DNA from: Piscinibacter sp. HJYY11
GTDB lineage: Bacteria; Pseudomonadota; Gammaproteobacteria; Burkholderiales; Burkholderiaceae_C
NCBI RefSeq assembly: GCF_016735515.1
Contig: NZ_JAERQZ010000001.1
Location: forward strand, 3,088,746 to 3,152,745
DNA length: 64,000 nucleotides
Direction of reading: 5' to 3'
Made by a program: the position numbers and the translations under genes. Of the stretch, positions 1 to 8,031 are shown piece by piece (the stretch's first letter is position 1; each line of letters opens with the position of its first letter). The notes beneath the pieces were generated by a model. The model saw only the letters and a program-made list of their open reading frames with translations, did no database searches and was not told where the DNA came from.

Positions 1-55
1 CACGCTGCCGGTGAAGCTCGGCGTGATGGGCCCCGACCTCACACTCCGCGTTTGA
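1..55 (+). CDS. C-terminal tail of an ABC transporter substrate-binding protein (partial)
   Basis: Only the last 17 codons are inside the window, read from base 2 to a TGA at 53-55. The tail matches the end of the complete binding protein that follows: VKLGVMGPD here against VKLGIFGPD there, each followed by a short X-LR-X ending at the stop. This suggests two adjacent paralogous periplasmic binding proteins of the branched-chain amino acid type. The rest of the gene lies to the left, so substrate and start cannot be judged. Confidence 0.65.
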   Translation, partial: TLPVKLGVMGPDLTLRV

Positions 56-137
56 ACTGATCACGTTTGAACGGATACCGTCGGTTTTGGCACGTCTGTG
101 AACATCGATCCACAACGACATACAGGAGACAGCTTCC

Positions 138-1292
138 ATGACCCTGAACCGCCGCCTTTTCCTCCGCCGGGCCACCCAGGGCGCTGCCGCGTTAGGCACC
201 GCCAGCTGGGTCCTGCCCACCTGGGCCGCTGAAGATGGCGTGACCGCCAAGACGATCACCATCGGCAACTCGACGGCCCTCAGCGGCCCGCTCGGCAACG
301 CCGGGCAGGACCACATCAAGGCCATCCAGGCCGCCTTCGCCCAGATCAACAAGGCGGGCGGTGTGCACGGCCGCGAGCTCAAGATCGTCACCCAGGACGA
401 CGGCTACCAGGCTCCGCGCACGGTCGAGAACATCAAGAAGATGATCGACGACGGCAGCGCGCTCGCGTTCATGTCGCTGATCGGCACGCCCAACAACGGC
501 GCCATCCTGCCCATGACCGAGAAGGCCGGCATCCCGGTGCTGGGCCCCATCACCGGTGCCGCCTCGCTACGCAAGCCCGAGTTCAAGAACACCTTCCACA
601 TCCGCCCGAGCTACACCGACGAAGTCACGCGCATGGTGCAGCAGCTGGTGCAGATGGGCCTGCAGGACATCGCGGTCGTCTACCTCGACAACCCCTTCGG
701 CAAGGAAGTGCTGGGCAATGCGCAGCGCGTGCTGGCCGAGCAGAAGCTGAAGGCCGTGGCCTCGATCGCACTCGCCGTCGACGGCAAGAACCACGCCGAA
801 GTGGCGCAGCAGATCGTCGACAGCAAGTGCGGCGCCGTGTTCCTCGGCACCACCGGCACCGGCACCACCGACCTCATCCTCTCGCTGCGCGACAAGGCCG
901 CGGGCCTGCCGGTGATCGGCCTGTCGGTCACCTTCACCGACACCAAGCGCCTGGGCAAGCACCTGACGGGGCTGGCCATGGCCTCGGTGTTCCCGAGTGC
1001 GCAGGTGATGAAGTTCGCGGTCGTGCGCAACTTCCACGCATCGATGGACGCGGCCGGCCTCACCACCACCGGCCTCGGCCTGGAGAGCTGGATCAACGCG
1101 CAGGTGATCGCCGAGGCGCTGCGCCGCGCGGGCCGCGACGTCACGCGCGAGAAGCTGCGCAGCGCGCTCGCGGGCCTGCGCAATTTCGAGGTCGGCGAAG
1201 TCGCGGTGAACTTCTCCAACGCCGCGCCCTACGTGGGCACGACGGCGGTGAAGCTCGGCATCTTCGGGCCCGACGGGATCCTTCGGTCCTGA
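138..1292 (+). CDS. Branched-chain amino acid-type ABC transporter substrate-binding protein
   Basis: A 384-residue type I periplasmic binding protein (Peripla_BP_6/LivK-like) that captures a small ligand for an ABC importer. The N-terminus carries a twin-arginine motif (RRLFLRR, residues 5-11) and a hydrophobic segment ending near PTWA, so Tat export is likely. The mature part has the usual opening ITIGNSTALSGPLGNAG and alternating alpha/beta segments. The ATG at 138 follows the Shine-Dalgarno-like CAGGAGA at 122-128. An upstream gene ends with a closely similar C-terminus, implying tandem duplication. No permease or ATPase gene follows, so the protein must work with components encoded elsewhere. 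The ligand is not predictable from sequence alone. Confidence 0.85.
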   Translation: MTLNRRLFLRRATQGAAALGTASWVLPTWAAEDGVTAKTITIGNSTALSGPLGNAGQDHIKAIQAAFAQINKAGGVHGRELKIVTQDDGYQAPRTVENIKKMIDDGSALAFMSLIGTPNNGAILPMTEKAGIPVLGPITGAASLRKPEFKNTFHIRPSYTDEVTRMVQQLVQMGLQDIAVVYLDNPFGKEVLGNAQRVLAEQKLKAVASIALAVDGKNHAEVAQQIVDSKCGAVFLGTTGTGTTDLILSLRDKAAGLPVIGLSVTFTDTKRLGKHLTGLAMASVFPSAQVMKFAVVRNFHASMDAAGLTTTGLGLESWINAQVIAEALRRAGRDVTREKLRSALAGLRNFEVGEVAVNFSNAAPYVGTTAVKLGIFGPDGILRS

Positions 1293-1293
1293 T

Positions 1294-2184
1294 CTAGAAA
1301 AACGCGAGCAGCGCCTGGGCCGTCTCGGCCGGCGCTTCTTCCGGCACGAAGTGGCCGCTGGGCAGCGCCTCGCCGCTCACGCGGCCGCTGCACTGGGCCT
1401 GCCACAGCTCCAGCGGCTTGAACATGCGATGCACCACGCCGCGCGTGCCCCACAGCACCTGCGTATCGCAGGCGATGCGTTCGCCGGCGGCGCGCGAGGC
1501 GCGGTCGTGTTCGAGGTCGATGCCCGCGGAGGCACGGTAGTCCTCGCAGATGGCGTGGATGCTCTCGGGCACGACGAAGCAGCGTTCGTATTCGGCGATC
1601 GCCTCGGGCTCCAGGTAGGCCATGCCAGCGCTGCCCCAGCCGCCGAGCTTCCAGCGCAGGTAGAAGAGCGGGTCGCCGCCGATCATGCGTTCGGGCAGCG
1701 GCGCGGGCTGGATCAGGTGGAACCAGTGGTAGTAGGCGGCGGCGAAGCGCATGTCGGTCGCCTCGTACATGTCGAGCGTGGGCGCGATGTCGAGCACGCT
1801 GAGCTTGGTGACCGCGTCGGGGTGGTCGAGCGCGAGGCGGTGCGCGACGCGGCCGCCGCGGTCATGGCCGACGAGACCGAAGCGCGGGTGGCCGAGCGTG
1901 CGCATCAGCGCCACCATGTCGGCGGCCATCACCCGCTTGCTGTAGGTGGCGTGCTGAGGGTCGCCCGGCGGTTTGGAGGAATCGCCATAGCCGCGCAGGT
2001 CGGGCATCACGAGGAAGAAGCGCTCGCGCAAGCGAATCGCCACGCGGTGCCAGATGACATGCGTCTGCGGGAAGCCATGCAAGAGCAGCAGCGGCGGCGC
2101 GCCGGCCTGGCCGCCGGTGCGGGCGAAGATCTGCTGGCCGTTGACCTCGTACCGGGTCGCCTCGAAACCGTCGAACCATGCCAT
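1294..2184 (-). CDS. Alpha/beta hydrolase, haloacetate dehalogenase-like
   Basis: A 296-residue alpha/beta-hydrolase close to the fluoroacetate/haloacetate dehalogenases. In that family an Asp nucleophile displaces halide from a 2-haloacid. Visible landmarks are the oxyanion region LLLHGFP (33-39), the family motif DLRGYGDSSKP (62-72), and the nucleophile in GHDRGGR with Asp108 followed by the carboxylate-binding arginines. HWFH lies near 153 and the catalytic His in SGHFVPEE near the C-terminus. An Asp rather than Ser nucleophile fits dehalogenases and epoxide hydrolases; the DRGGR pattern favours the former. A GTG lies 9 bases further upstream, but it overlaps the purine-rich CGGAGG. That site sits 8 bases before the ATG chosen here. 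Actual dehalogenation is not proven. Confidence 0.75.
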   Translation of the reverse strand: MAWFDGFEATRYEVNGQQIFARTGGQAGAPPLLLLHGFPQTHVIWHRVAIRLRERFFLVMPDLRGYGDSSKPPGDPQHATYSKRVMAADMVALMRTLGHPRFGLVGHDRGGRVAHRLALDHPDAVTKLSVLDIAPTLDMYEATDMRFAAAYYHWFHLIQPAPLPERMIGGDPLFYLRWKLGGWGSAGMAYLEPEAIAEYERCFVVPESIHAICEDYRASAGIDLEHDRASRAAGERIACDTQVLWGTRGVVHRMFKPLELWQAQCSGRVSGEALPSGHFVPEEAPAETAQALLAFF

Positions 2185-2240
2185 GGTGATCACCTCCGGG
2201 GCTGCGATCTTGTCACGGGGCGGCTATCCTCGCCGCCTTC

Positions 2241-2450
2241 ATGTCGACCCCCATCACCAGCGTGGCCGAGGCGCAGGCCATGTTCGGCGAACTGCAGCAG
2301 CGTGCACAGGCCGCGGGCCTGTCGCTGCGCGTGCCGCCGCCCGAGCCCACCACCTGCTGCGGGCGCGGCTGCAATGGCTGCGTGTGGGAGGGCTGGTACG
2401 CCGCGGTCGAGTACTGGCGCGAAGAAGCGCTGCTGGCGCTCGGCCCTTAG
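2241..2450 (+). CDS. Small oxidoreductase-like domain protein
   Basis: A 69-residue protein carrying the 'oxidoreductase-like' N-terminal domain (PF09791 type), recognised by PPEPTTCCGRGCNGCVWE at residues 34-51. Four clustered cysteines (CC-x3-C-x2-C) look like a metal or iron-sulfur site. It is then followed by the aromatic/acidic helix YWREE. Short forms of this domain are widespread in proteobacteria and mitochondria, where the biochemical role is unknown. It stands alone between the divergent hydrolase and a convergent GAF gene. Confidence 0.75.
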   Translation: MSTPITSVAEAQAMFGELQQRAQAAGLSLRVPPPEPTTCCGRGCNGCVWEGWYAAVEYWREEALLALGP

Positions 2451-2456
2451 CGGCCG

Positions 2457-3014
2457 TTAGCGGCGCGTCGGCGGCTCCACCGGGGCCAGCGTCCACTCGG
2501 GCACACGGCGGCGGTCGGCACTGTCGATCTTGCGTGCGACGAGCTGTGCGCACATGCGCAGCGTGTCGACATCCTTGCGACGCAGGTGCTCGTTGGGCGC
2601 GGTGCTGAAGCAGCACAGCGTGCCGTAGGTCTGGCCGTCGGGCAGCACGATGGGCGTGCTCAGGTGCGCGCCCACGCGGAAGGGCGTGGCCGGCAGGTCG
2701 GGCAGCCGGGCCGCGTCGTGCACGAGTTCCGGCAGGCGGCCGTCGACGACGCGCAGGCAGTAGCTCGACTCCAGCTCGCCGCTATCGCCCACCTGCACGG
2801 GCGGTGCGACCTCGGCCTTGTCGACGAAGCGCATCACCCGTTCGCCGTCGACGAACTCGGAGACAAAAACCACGTCCATGCCCAGCTTCTCGCGCAGCGA
2901 GTGCAGCACCTCGGGCACGGCACGGTCGATGTCGGCATCGGCCGTGTCGGCGGTCGCGACCAGCAGTTCGGAGACCTTCACGAAAAGGGAATCGAGTTCA
3001 AAAGCGTCGGGCAT
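2457..3014 (-). CDS. GAF domain-containing protein
   Basis: A 185-residue soluble protein that consists almost wholly of one GAF domain. An N-terminal helix (residues 1-35) leads into the conserved strands MDVVFVSEF, then an insertion, and the typical GAF ending HLSTPIVLPDGQTYGTLCCF near 122-141. There is no output domain, so it could bind a small molecule or partner protein and act in trans. The start is the ATG of MPDAFELDS. The reading frame stays open far upstream, but that part lies opposite the HipA-like kinase and has no protein-like features. Ligand unknown. Confidence 0.7.
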   Translation of the reverse strand: MPDAFELDSLFVKVSELLVATADTADADIDRAVPEVLHSLREKLGMDVVFVSEFVDGERVMRFVDKAEVAPPVQVGDSGELESSYCLRVVDGRLPELVHDAARLPDLPATPFRVGAHLSTPIVLPDGQTYGTLCCFSTAPNEHLRRKDVDTLRMCAQLVARKIDSADRRRVPEWTLAPVEPPTRR

Positions 3015-3080
3015 GCCGCAAGGTTGCCACGAGTCGCCGCCGGCTGCGAAGCCCCGGCCCTTCAGGGGACAATGCCGCGC

Positions 3081-3866
3081 ATGGCCGCCCTGCGCACCGT
3101 CCACGCCACCCGCTACCTCACGCCGCTGCGCGAAGGTGGCTCGCTGCCGGCCATCGTGGAGGCCGACGACGATGGGCTCTACGTGCTCAAGTTCCGTGGC
3201 GCCGGCCAGGGGCCGAAGGCGCTGATCGCCGAGCTCGTCGCGGGCGAGATGGCCCGCACGCTCGGCCTGCCGGTGCCAGAGATCGTGCTGATGGAACTCG
3301 ACGCCGAACTCGCCCGCACCGAGCCCGACCCCGAGATCCAGGACCTGCTCCGCGCGAGCGGCGGCCTCAACCTCGCGCTCGATTACCTGCCCGGCTCGAT
3401 GACCTTCGACCCGCTGGCCGAGCGGCCCGACGGCGAGCTGGCCTCGCGCATCGTGTGGTTCGATGCCTTCGTGACCAACATCGACCGCACGCCGCGCAAT
3501 GCCAACCTGCTGCTGTGGCACCGGGGCCTGTGGCTCATCGACCATGGCGCGGCGCTCTACTTCCACCACAGCTGGGACGACTTCCTGCAGCGCGCGATGA
3601 AGCCCTTCGTGCCGATCCGGGACCACGTGCTGCTGCCCTTCGCCAACCGATTGCAGGAGGTCGATGCCGCCATGGTCGCGATGCTCACGCCCGAGCGCAT
3701 CAGCGAGATCGTGGCGCTCGTGCCCGAGTCGTGGCTGCTGCCCGACCCGTTCTTCTCGGGCCCCGACGCCCAGCGCCGGGCCTATGTCGACTATTTCAAG
3801 CGCCGGCTGCAGGCACCGCGCGCCTTCCTGGAGGAGGCCGCCCGTGCCCACGCTGCACACGTATGA
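3081..3866 (+). CDS. HipA-like family kinase (HipA_2 type)
   Basis: A 261-residue protein of the short HipA-like kinase family. After the N-terminal HATRYLTPLREGGSLPA comes the ATP-lobe segment YVLKFRGAGQGPKALIAE (about 35-52), whose Lys is the presumed nucleotide-binding residue. The catalytic region is FVTNIDRTPRNANLL, like the N-x-D-R-x3-N loop of HipA, then the metal-binding LIDHG. It lacks the HipA N-terminal subdomain and is well below the roughly 440 residues of HipA. An ATG 9 bases upstream (3072) is an alternative start but leaves almost no spacing to AGGGGA. The next gene overlaps its 3' end by 23 bases, pointing to coupled translation. Target protein unknown. Confidence 0.75.
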   Translation: MAALRTVHATRYLTPLREGGSLPAIVEADDDGLYVLKFRGAGQGPKALIAELVAGEMARTLGLPVPEIVLMELDAELARTEPDPEIQDLLRASGGLNLALDYLPGSMTFDPLAERPDGELASRIVWFDAFVTNIDRTPRNANLLLWHRGLWLIDHGAALYFHHSWDDFLQRAMKPFVPIRDHVLLPFANRLQEVDAAMVAMLTPERISEIVALVPESWLLPDPFFSGPDAQRRAYVDYFKRRLQAPRAFLEEAARAHAAHV

Positions 3867-4242
3867 CTACGCCATCGTGCGCGTGGTGCCGCGCGTGGAG
3901 CGGGGCGAGTTCGTCAACGTGGGCGCGATCGTGTCGTGCAAGCGCGCCAGCTTCCTGAAGGCGCGCATCGAGCTCGACGAAGCCCGCGTGCTGGCGCTCG
4001 CGCCGGACCTCGACCTCGTGCCCGTGCGCGCCACGCTGCGCGCCATTCCCGACATCTGCGCCGGTGGCGAGGCAGCGGGTGCACTGCGCCACCTGTCGGC
4101 GCGCGAGCGTTTCGACTGGCTGGTGGCGCCGCGCAGCACGGTGATCCAGACCTCGCCGGTGCATACCGGCCGCTGCGATGACCTCGACCTCGCGCTCGAG
4201 AAGCTGATCGCGCGCATGGTGCGGGTCGCGCCCGCGGGCTGA
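3844..4242 (+). CDS. DUF3037 family protein, partner of the HipA-like kinase
   Basis: A 132-residue protein matching the DUF3037 family: the opening TYDYAIVRVVPRVERGEFVN is the typical start, followed by VGAIVSCK and an alpha-helical C-terminus. The GTG at 3844 is chosen because GGAGGAGG ends 6 bases before it and no in-frame ATG lies near. It therefore starts inside the kinase gene and overlaps it by 23 bases. DUF3037 genes are known to sit next to HipA_2-type kinases; the role of the pair is not established. A substrate, regulator or antidote role are all possible. Confidence 0.75.
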   Translation: MPTLHTYDYAIVRVVPRVERGEFVNVGAIVSCKRASFLKARIELDEARVLALAPDLDLVPVRATLRAIPDICAGGEAAGALRHLSARERFDWLVAPRSTVIQTSPVHTGRCDDLDLALEKLIARMVRVAPAG

Positions 4243-4246
4243 ACGT

Positions 4247-5287
4247 TCAGGCCACCCGCACGCGTGGCTCGCCGTCCGTGAGGCGCCCGATCACGGCGGC
4301 ATCGTCGAAACCTGCGGCCGTGAAACGCGCCAGCACCGTGTCGGCTGCCTCGGGCGCGCATGACACGAGCAGGCCACCGCTCGTCTGCGGGTCGGTGAGC
4401 AGGGCTTGTTGCCAGGGCAAGAGGGCCGCATCGAGCGACACCGCAGCACCGTAGCCCGACCAGTTGCGCGCCGAAGCGCCCGTGGCCACGCCCTCGCGGG
4501 CAAACGCCGTGGCCGTGCCGATCAGCGGCACCTTGGCCATCTCCACCTCGGCGGCGAGCCTGGAGCCGCGGCACACCTCCAGCAGATGGCCCAGCAGGCC
4601 GAAGCCGGTCACGTCGGTCATCGCATGCACACCGTCGATCTCGGCCAGCACGCTGCCCACGCGGTTGAGCTGCGTCGTGTGGCGGACCATCTCGGCATAC
4701 CCTTTCGCATCGAGCCGGCCTTTCTTCAGCGCGGCCGAGAGGATGCCCACGCCCAGCGGCTTGCCCAGCACCAGCAGGTCGCCCGCCTGCGCATCGGCGT
4801 TGCGGCGCACGCGCTGCGGGTGCACGAGGCCCAGGGCCACCAGGCCGTAGATCGGCTCGAGCACGTCGATCGAGTGGCCTCCCGCGATCGGAATGCCGGC
4901 CTCACGGCAGACACTCGCCCCGCCTTCGAGGATGGCGCCGATCACCTCGAGCGGCAGCTTGTCGAGCGGCATGCCCACCAGCGCCAGCGCCATGATGGGC
5001 GTGCCGCCCATCGCGTAGATGTCGGAAATCGCGTTGGTGGCGGCGATGCGCCCGAAGTCGCGCGGGTCATCGACAATCGGCGTGAAGAAGTCGGTGGTGG
5101 CCACGAGCGCCTGCTGGTCGTTGAGGCGGTACACCGCGGCATCGTCGGCGGTCTCGGTGCCCACCATCAGCTCCGGCGGGATCAGGCCCAGCGGGGCACG
5201 CGAGAGGATCTCGGCCAGCACGCCCGGCGCGATCTTGCAGCCGCAGCCGCCACCGTGGGAAAACGAAGTGAGTTTGATCGGGTCCAT
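4247..5287 (-). CDS. selD: Selenide, water dikinase (selenophosphate synthase)
   Basis: A 346-residue SelD, which makes selenophosphate from selenide and ATP, the selenium donor for 2-selenouridine and selenocysteine. The N-terminus has the glycine-rich loop HGGGCGCK with Cys15 and Cys17; the essential Cys is an ordinary cysteine, not a TGA codon. Downstream are the ATP/metal motifs TADDAAVYR, VATTDFFTPIVDDP, NAISDIYAMGG, GGHSI and the C-terminal LTDPQTSGGLL. It diverges from mnmH with only 27 bases between start codons. No selA, selB or selenoprotein gene is visible nearby, so the product probably feeds tRNA modification through MnmH. Confidence 0.95.
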   Translation of the reverse strand: MDPIKLTSFSHGGGCGCKIAPGVLAEILSRAPLGLIPPELMVGTETADDAAVYRLNDQQALVATTDFFTPIVDDPRDFGRIAATNAISDIYAMGGTPIMALALVGMPLDKLPLEVIGAILEGGASVCREAGIPIAGGHSIDVLEPIYGLVALGLVHPQRVRRNADAQAGDLLVLGKPLGVGILSAALKKGRLDAKGYAEMVRHTTQLNRVGSVLAEIDGVHAMTDVTGFGLLGHLLEVCRGSRLAAEVEMAKVPLIGTATAFAREGVATGASARNWSGYGAAVSLDAALLPWQQALLTDPQTSGGLLVSCAPEAADTVLARFTAAGFDDAAVIGRLTDGEPRVRVA

Positions 5288-5314
5288 GCCCGCGAGTGTC
5301 GAACAAAAACAGCG

Positions 5315-6358
5315 ATGAGTCACAAGCTCTACACCGTTGAAAATCTGAAGGAGTTCAGCGTCATCATCGACGCCCGCTCGCCGTCGGAATACGCGCTCGA
5401 CCACATCCCCGGCGCCATCAACTGCCCGGTGCTCGACGACGAAGAGCGCCGCATCACCGGCACGACCTACGTGCAGGTCTCGGCCTTCGAGGCGCGCAAG
5501 ATCGGCGGTGCGATGGTGGCGCGCAACATCGCCCGCCACCTCGACGAAAGTTTTGCCGACAAGCCGCGCGACTGGCGCCCGCTCATCTACTGCTGGCGCG
5601 GCGGCATGCGCAGCGGCAGCTTCGTCAACTGGTTGCGCCTGGTGGGCTGGGACGCGCAGCAGTTGAAGGGTGGCTACAAGGCCTTTCGCCACCACGTGAT
5701 GGAGCGGCTCAATGCACTGTGTCCGGCGCTGCAGCTGCACGTGCTGTGCGGCCCGACCGGCAGTGCCAAGACGCGCGTGCTGCAAGCCCTGCGTGAGCAG
5801 GGTGAACAGGTGCTCGACCTCGAAGCGCTGGCCGCGCACCGCGGCTCGGTGCTGGGCGCGGTGCCCGGCCGCGAGCAGCCGTCGCAGAAAGGATTCGAGA
5901 CCCAGCTGATGAGTGCGCTGGAGCCGCTCGACCCGACCCGCCGCGTGTGGGTCGAGGCCGAGAGCCGGCGCATCGGCCGCATCACCGTGCCCGATGCGCT
6001 GCTGCTGCGCCTGCGCGAAAGCCCGGTCGTGGAGATCGTGGCCACGCCCGAGGCGCGGCTCGCCTACCTGCTGCGCGACTACGCCTGGCTTGGCGACGAC
6101 CCGAAGGGCCTGGCCGACAAGCTCGGCGGCCTGAAAGGCCTGCTGCCCAACGAGACGCTCGAACAGTGGCAAGCCTGGGCGCTGGCGCGTGAGCTGCCGC
6201 CGCTCTTTGCCGCGCTGATGGCCGAGCACTACGACCCGCAATACGCCCGCTCGCAGGGCCGCCACCTGCAGCGGCTCACGCAGGCGCGGCGCGTCGAGAC
6301 CGACGACCTCACGCCCGACGGCATCACCGCCCTGGCCCGACAGATCACTTCACTCTGA
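5315..6358 (+). CDS. mnmH: tRNA 2-selenouridine synthase
   Basis: A 347-residue MnmH (SelU/YbbB), which converts 2-thiouridine to 2-selenouridine at the wobble position of Lys, Glu and Gln tRNAs through a geranylated intermediate. The N-terminal rhodanese domain holds the active Cys93 in YCWRGGMRSG. A P-loop domain follows with CGPTGSAKT (145-153); the usual Gly before Lys is Ala here. The acidic motif WVEAESRRIG completes the signature. Selenophosphate from SelD is the selenium donor, and selD is the divergent neighbour. The importer gene for selenium starts 8 bases after the stop, so mnmH heads a five-gene operon. Confidence 0.95.
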   Translation: MSHKLYTVENLKEFSVIIDARSPSEYALDHIPGAINCPVLDDEERRITGTTYVQVSAFEARKIGGAMVARNIARHLDESFADKPRDWRPLIYCWRGGMRSGSFVNWLRLVGWDAQQLKGGYKAFRHHVMERLNALCPALQLHVLCGPTGSAKTRVLQALREQGEQVLDLEALAAHRGSVLGAVPGREQPSQKGFETQLMSALEPLDPTRRVWVEAESRRIGRITVPDALLLRLRESPVVEIVATPEARLAYLLRDYAWLGDDPKGLADKLGGLKGLLPNETLEQWQAWALARELPPLFAALMAEHYDPQYARSQGRHLQRLTQARRVETDDLTPDGITALARQITSL

Positions 6359-6366
6359 CGCACGAC

Positions 6367-7221
6367 ATGAACATCCTTCGCCGACACCTGCTCTGCCTCG
6401 CCCTCCTCACTGCCGCCCCGTGGGCACACGCCCAGACGGTGCTGCGCGTGACGGCGATCCCCGACGAGTCGCCCACCGAGCTCGCACGCAAGTTCGCGCC
6501 GCTGGGCGCGTACCTGGAATCGAAGCTCGGCATGAAGGTCGAGTGGACGCCGGTCACCGACTACCCGGCGGCGGTCGAGACCCTGGTCCACCGTAAGATC
6601 GACCTCGCCTGGTTCGGCGGCTTCACCTTCGTGCAGGCGCATGTGCGCTCGGGTGGCAAAGCGGTGCCGCTGGTGCAGCGTGAGGAGGACGAGCGCTTCC
6701 GTTCGGTCTTCATCACCGACGCGAAAAGCGGCATCGCCAAGCTCGACGACCTGAAGGGCAAGACCCTGAGCTTCGGCTCGGCCTCCAGCACCTCCGGCCA
6801 CCTGATGCCGCGCAGCTTCCTGCTGGCCTCGAAGATCAACCCCGACGTGGACCTGAAGCGCGTGAGCTTCTCCGGCGCACACGACGCGACGATTGCCGCG
6901 GTGGCCAGCGGCAAGGTCGACGCCGGCGCGCTCAACATCTCGGTGTGGGAGAAATTCGTCGCCGAGAAAAAGGTCGACACCGCGCAGGTGAAGGTCTTCT
7001 ACACCACGCCGACGTACTACGACTACAACTGGACGGTGCATGCCGACATGCCGGCCGAGCTGCGCGAAAAGATCAAGCAGGCCTTCCTCGCACTCGACCC
7101 CAACACGCCGCAGGGCAAGGAGATCCTCGCGCTGCAACGCGCGACGCGCTTCGTGCCGACCAAGGCCGAGAACTACACCGGCATCCGCGCGGCGGCCGAA
7201 AACGCCGGGCTGCTGAAGTAA
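6367..7221 (+). CDS. Putative selenate ABC transporter substrate-binding protein
   Basis: A 284-residue periplasmic binding protein of the PhnD/PtxB superfamily with a Sec signal peptide ending AHA-Q (about residue 22). It opens with LRVTAIPDESPTEL and contains the PhnD-like segments DLAWFGGFTFVQAH and SFGSASSTSGHLMP. Relatives that sit beside selD are classed as putative selenate binders, and here it follows mnmH by 8 bases. The assignment to selenium rather than phosphonate or phosphite thus rests on family resemblance plus context. It would deliver the oxyanion to the ATPase and two permeases encoded next. Confidence 0.8.
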   Translation: MNILRRHLLCLALLTAAPWAHAQTVLRVTAIPDESPTELARKFAPLGAYLESKLGMKVEWTPVTDYPAAVETLVHRKIDLAWFGGFTFVQAHVRSGGKAVPLVQREEDERFRSVFITDAKSGIAKLDDLKGKTLSFGSASSTSGHLMPRSFLLASKINPDVDLKRVSFSGAHDATIAAVASGKVDAGALNISVWEKFVAEKKVDTAQVKVFYTTPTYYDYNWTVHADMPAELREKIKQAFLALDPNTPQGKEILALQRATRFVPTKAENYTGIRAAAENAGLLK

Positions 7222-8031
7222 GTGGTCGAGCTGCAGCAGCTGTCGGTCGCGGCCGCCGAAGGCGCGCGCGGTGCCGCGCTCAAAGGCGTGAGCCTGCGCA
7301 TCGCGCCGGGCGAGCAGGTAGCGGTGATCGGTGCCTCGGGCGCCGGCAAGACCACGCTCTTGATGGCGCTCGCCTGCGCGCTGCAGCCCTTGTCGGGCGA
7401 ATTGAAGCTCTTCGACGTGGCACCGTGGCGCTTGAGCACCGCTCAGCGCCAGCGGCTGCGGGCCCGGCTCTTCCTCGCGCCCCAGGTGCCGCCGCTGCCG
7501 CCGCGCCAGCGGGTGGTGGCCTCGGTGCTCGCCGGCCGCCTGCCGACGATGGGCCTGTGGGCCAGCCTGCGCACGCTGTGGCACCCGCGCGAGGCTTCGG
7601 TGGCGCACGAGGCGCTGACCACGCTGGACCTGGCCGACAAACTCTGGGAGCGCGTCGACTGGCTCTCCGGCGGCGAACGCCAGCGTGTGGGCCTCGCGCG
7701 TGCGCTCGTTTCGCAAGCCGAGCTGTGGCTGATCGACGAGCCGTTGTCGGCGCTCGACCCGACCCGCGCGCAGCAGGTCATCACCACGCTGACCGAGCGC
7801 GCGCGCCGCGAGCAGCGCACGCTGGTGTGCAGCCTGCACCAGGTGGCGGTGGCGCGTGAGCGATTTCCGCGCATCGTGGCGTTGCGCGATGGCGAGTGTG
7901 TCTACGACGGACCCGCAAGCGGCCTGAGCGACGACGCGCTGCAAGCGCTCTATGCCGGGCGCGACACCGACGAGGGCTCACACCCTGCACCGCCCCGTGC
8001 GCCTGGCCTGCCCGAGGCGATGTGCCGTTGA
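7222..8031 (+). CDS. ABC transporter ATP-binding protein (selenate/phosphonate type)
   Basis: A 269-residue ABC ATPase. It has Walker A GASGAGKTT (37-45), the signature LSGGERQRVGLARAL starting at 148, and Walker B LWLIDE (168-173) followed by the D-loop SALD. The H-loop His lies in CSLHQVAVARERFP. It resembles PhnC-type ATPases of phosphonate importers. The GTG start directly follows the TAA of the binding-protein gene, so translation is probably coupled. It would power the permease pair downstream. Confidence 0.85.
   Translation: MVELQQLSVAAAEGARGAALKGVSLRIAPGEQVAVIGASGAGKTTLLMALACALQPLSGELKLFDVAPWRLSTAQRQRLRARLFLAPQVPPLPPRQRVVASVLAGRLPTMGLWASLRTLWHPREASVAHEALTTLDLADKLWERVDWLSGGERQRVGLARALVSQAELWLIDEPLSALDPTRAQQVITTLTERARREQRTLVCSLHQVAVARERFPRIVALRDGECVYDGPASGLSDDALQALYAGRDTDEGSHPAPPRAPGLPEAMCR

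Noticed and set aside
3015..3860. N-terminal extension of the GAF protein through a long open minus-strand frame
   Set aside because: It lies opposite the HipA-like kinase and has no protein-like character; the ATG at 3014 gives the expected GAF protein start.
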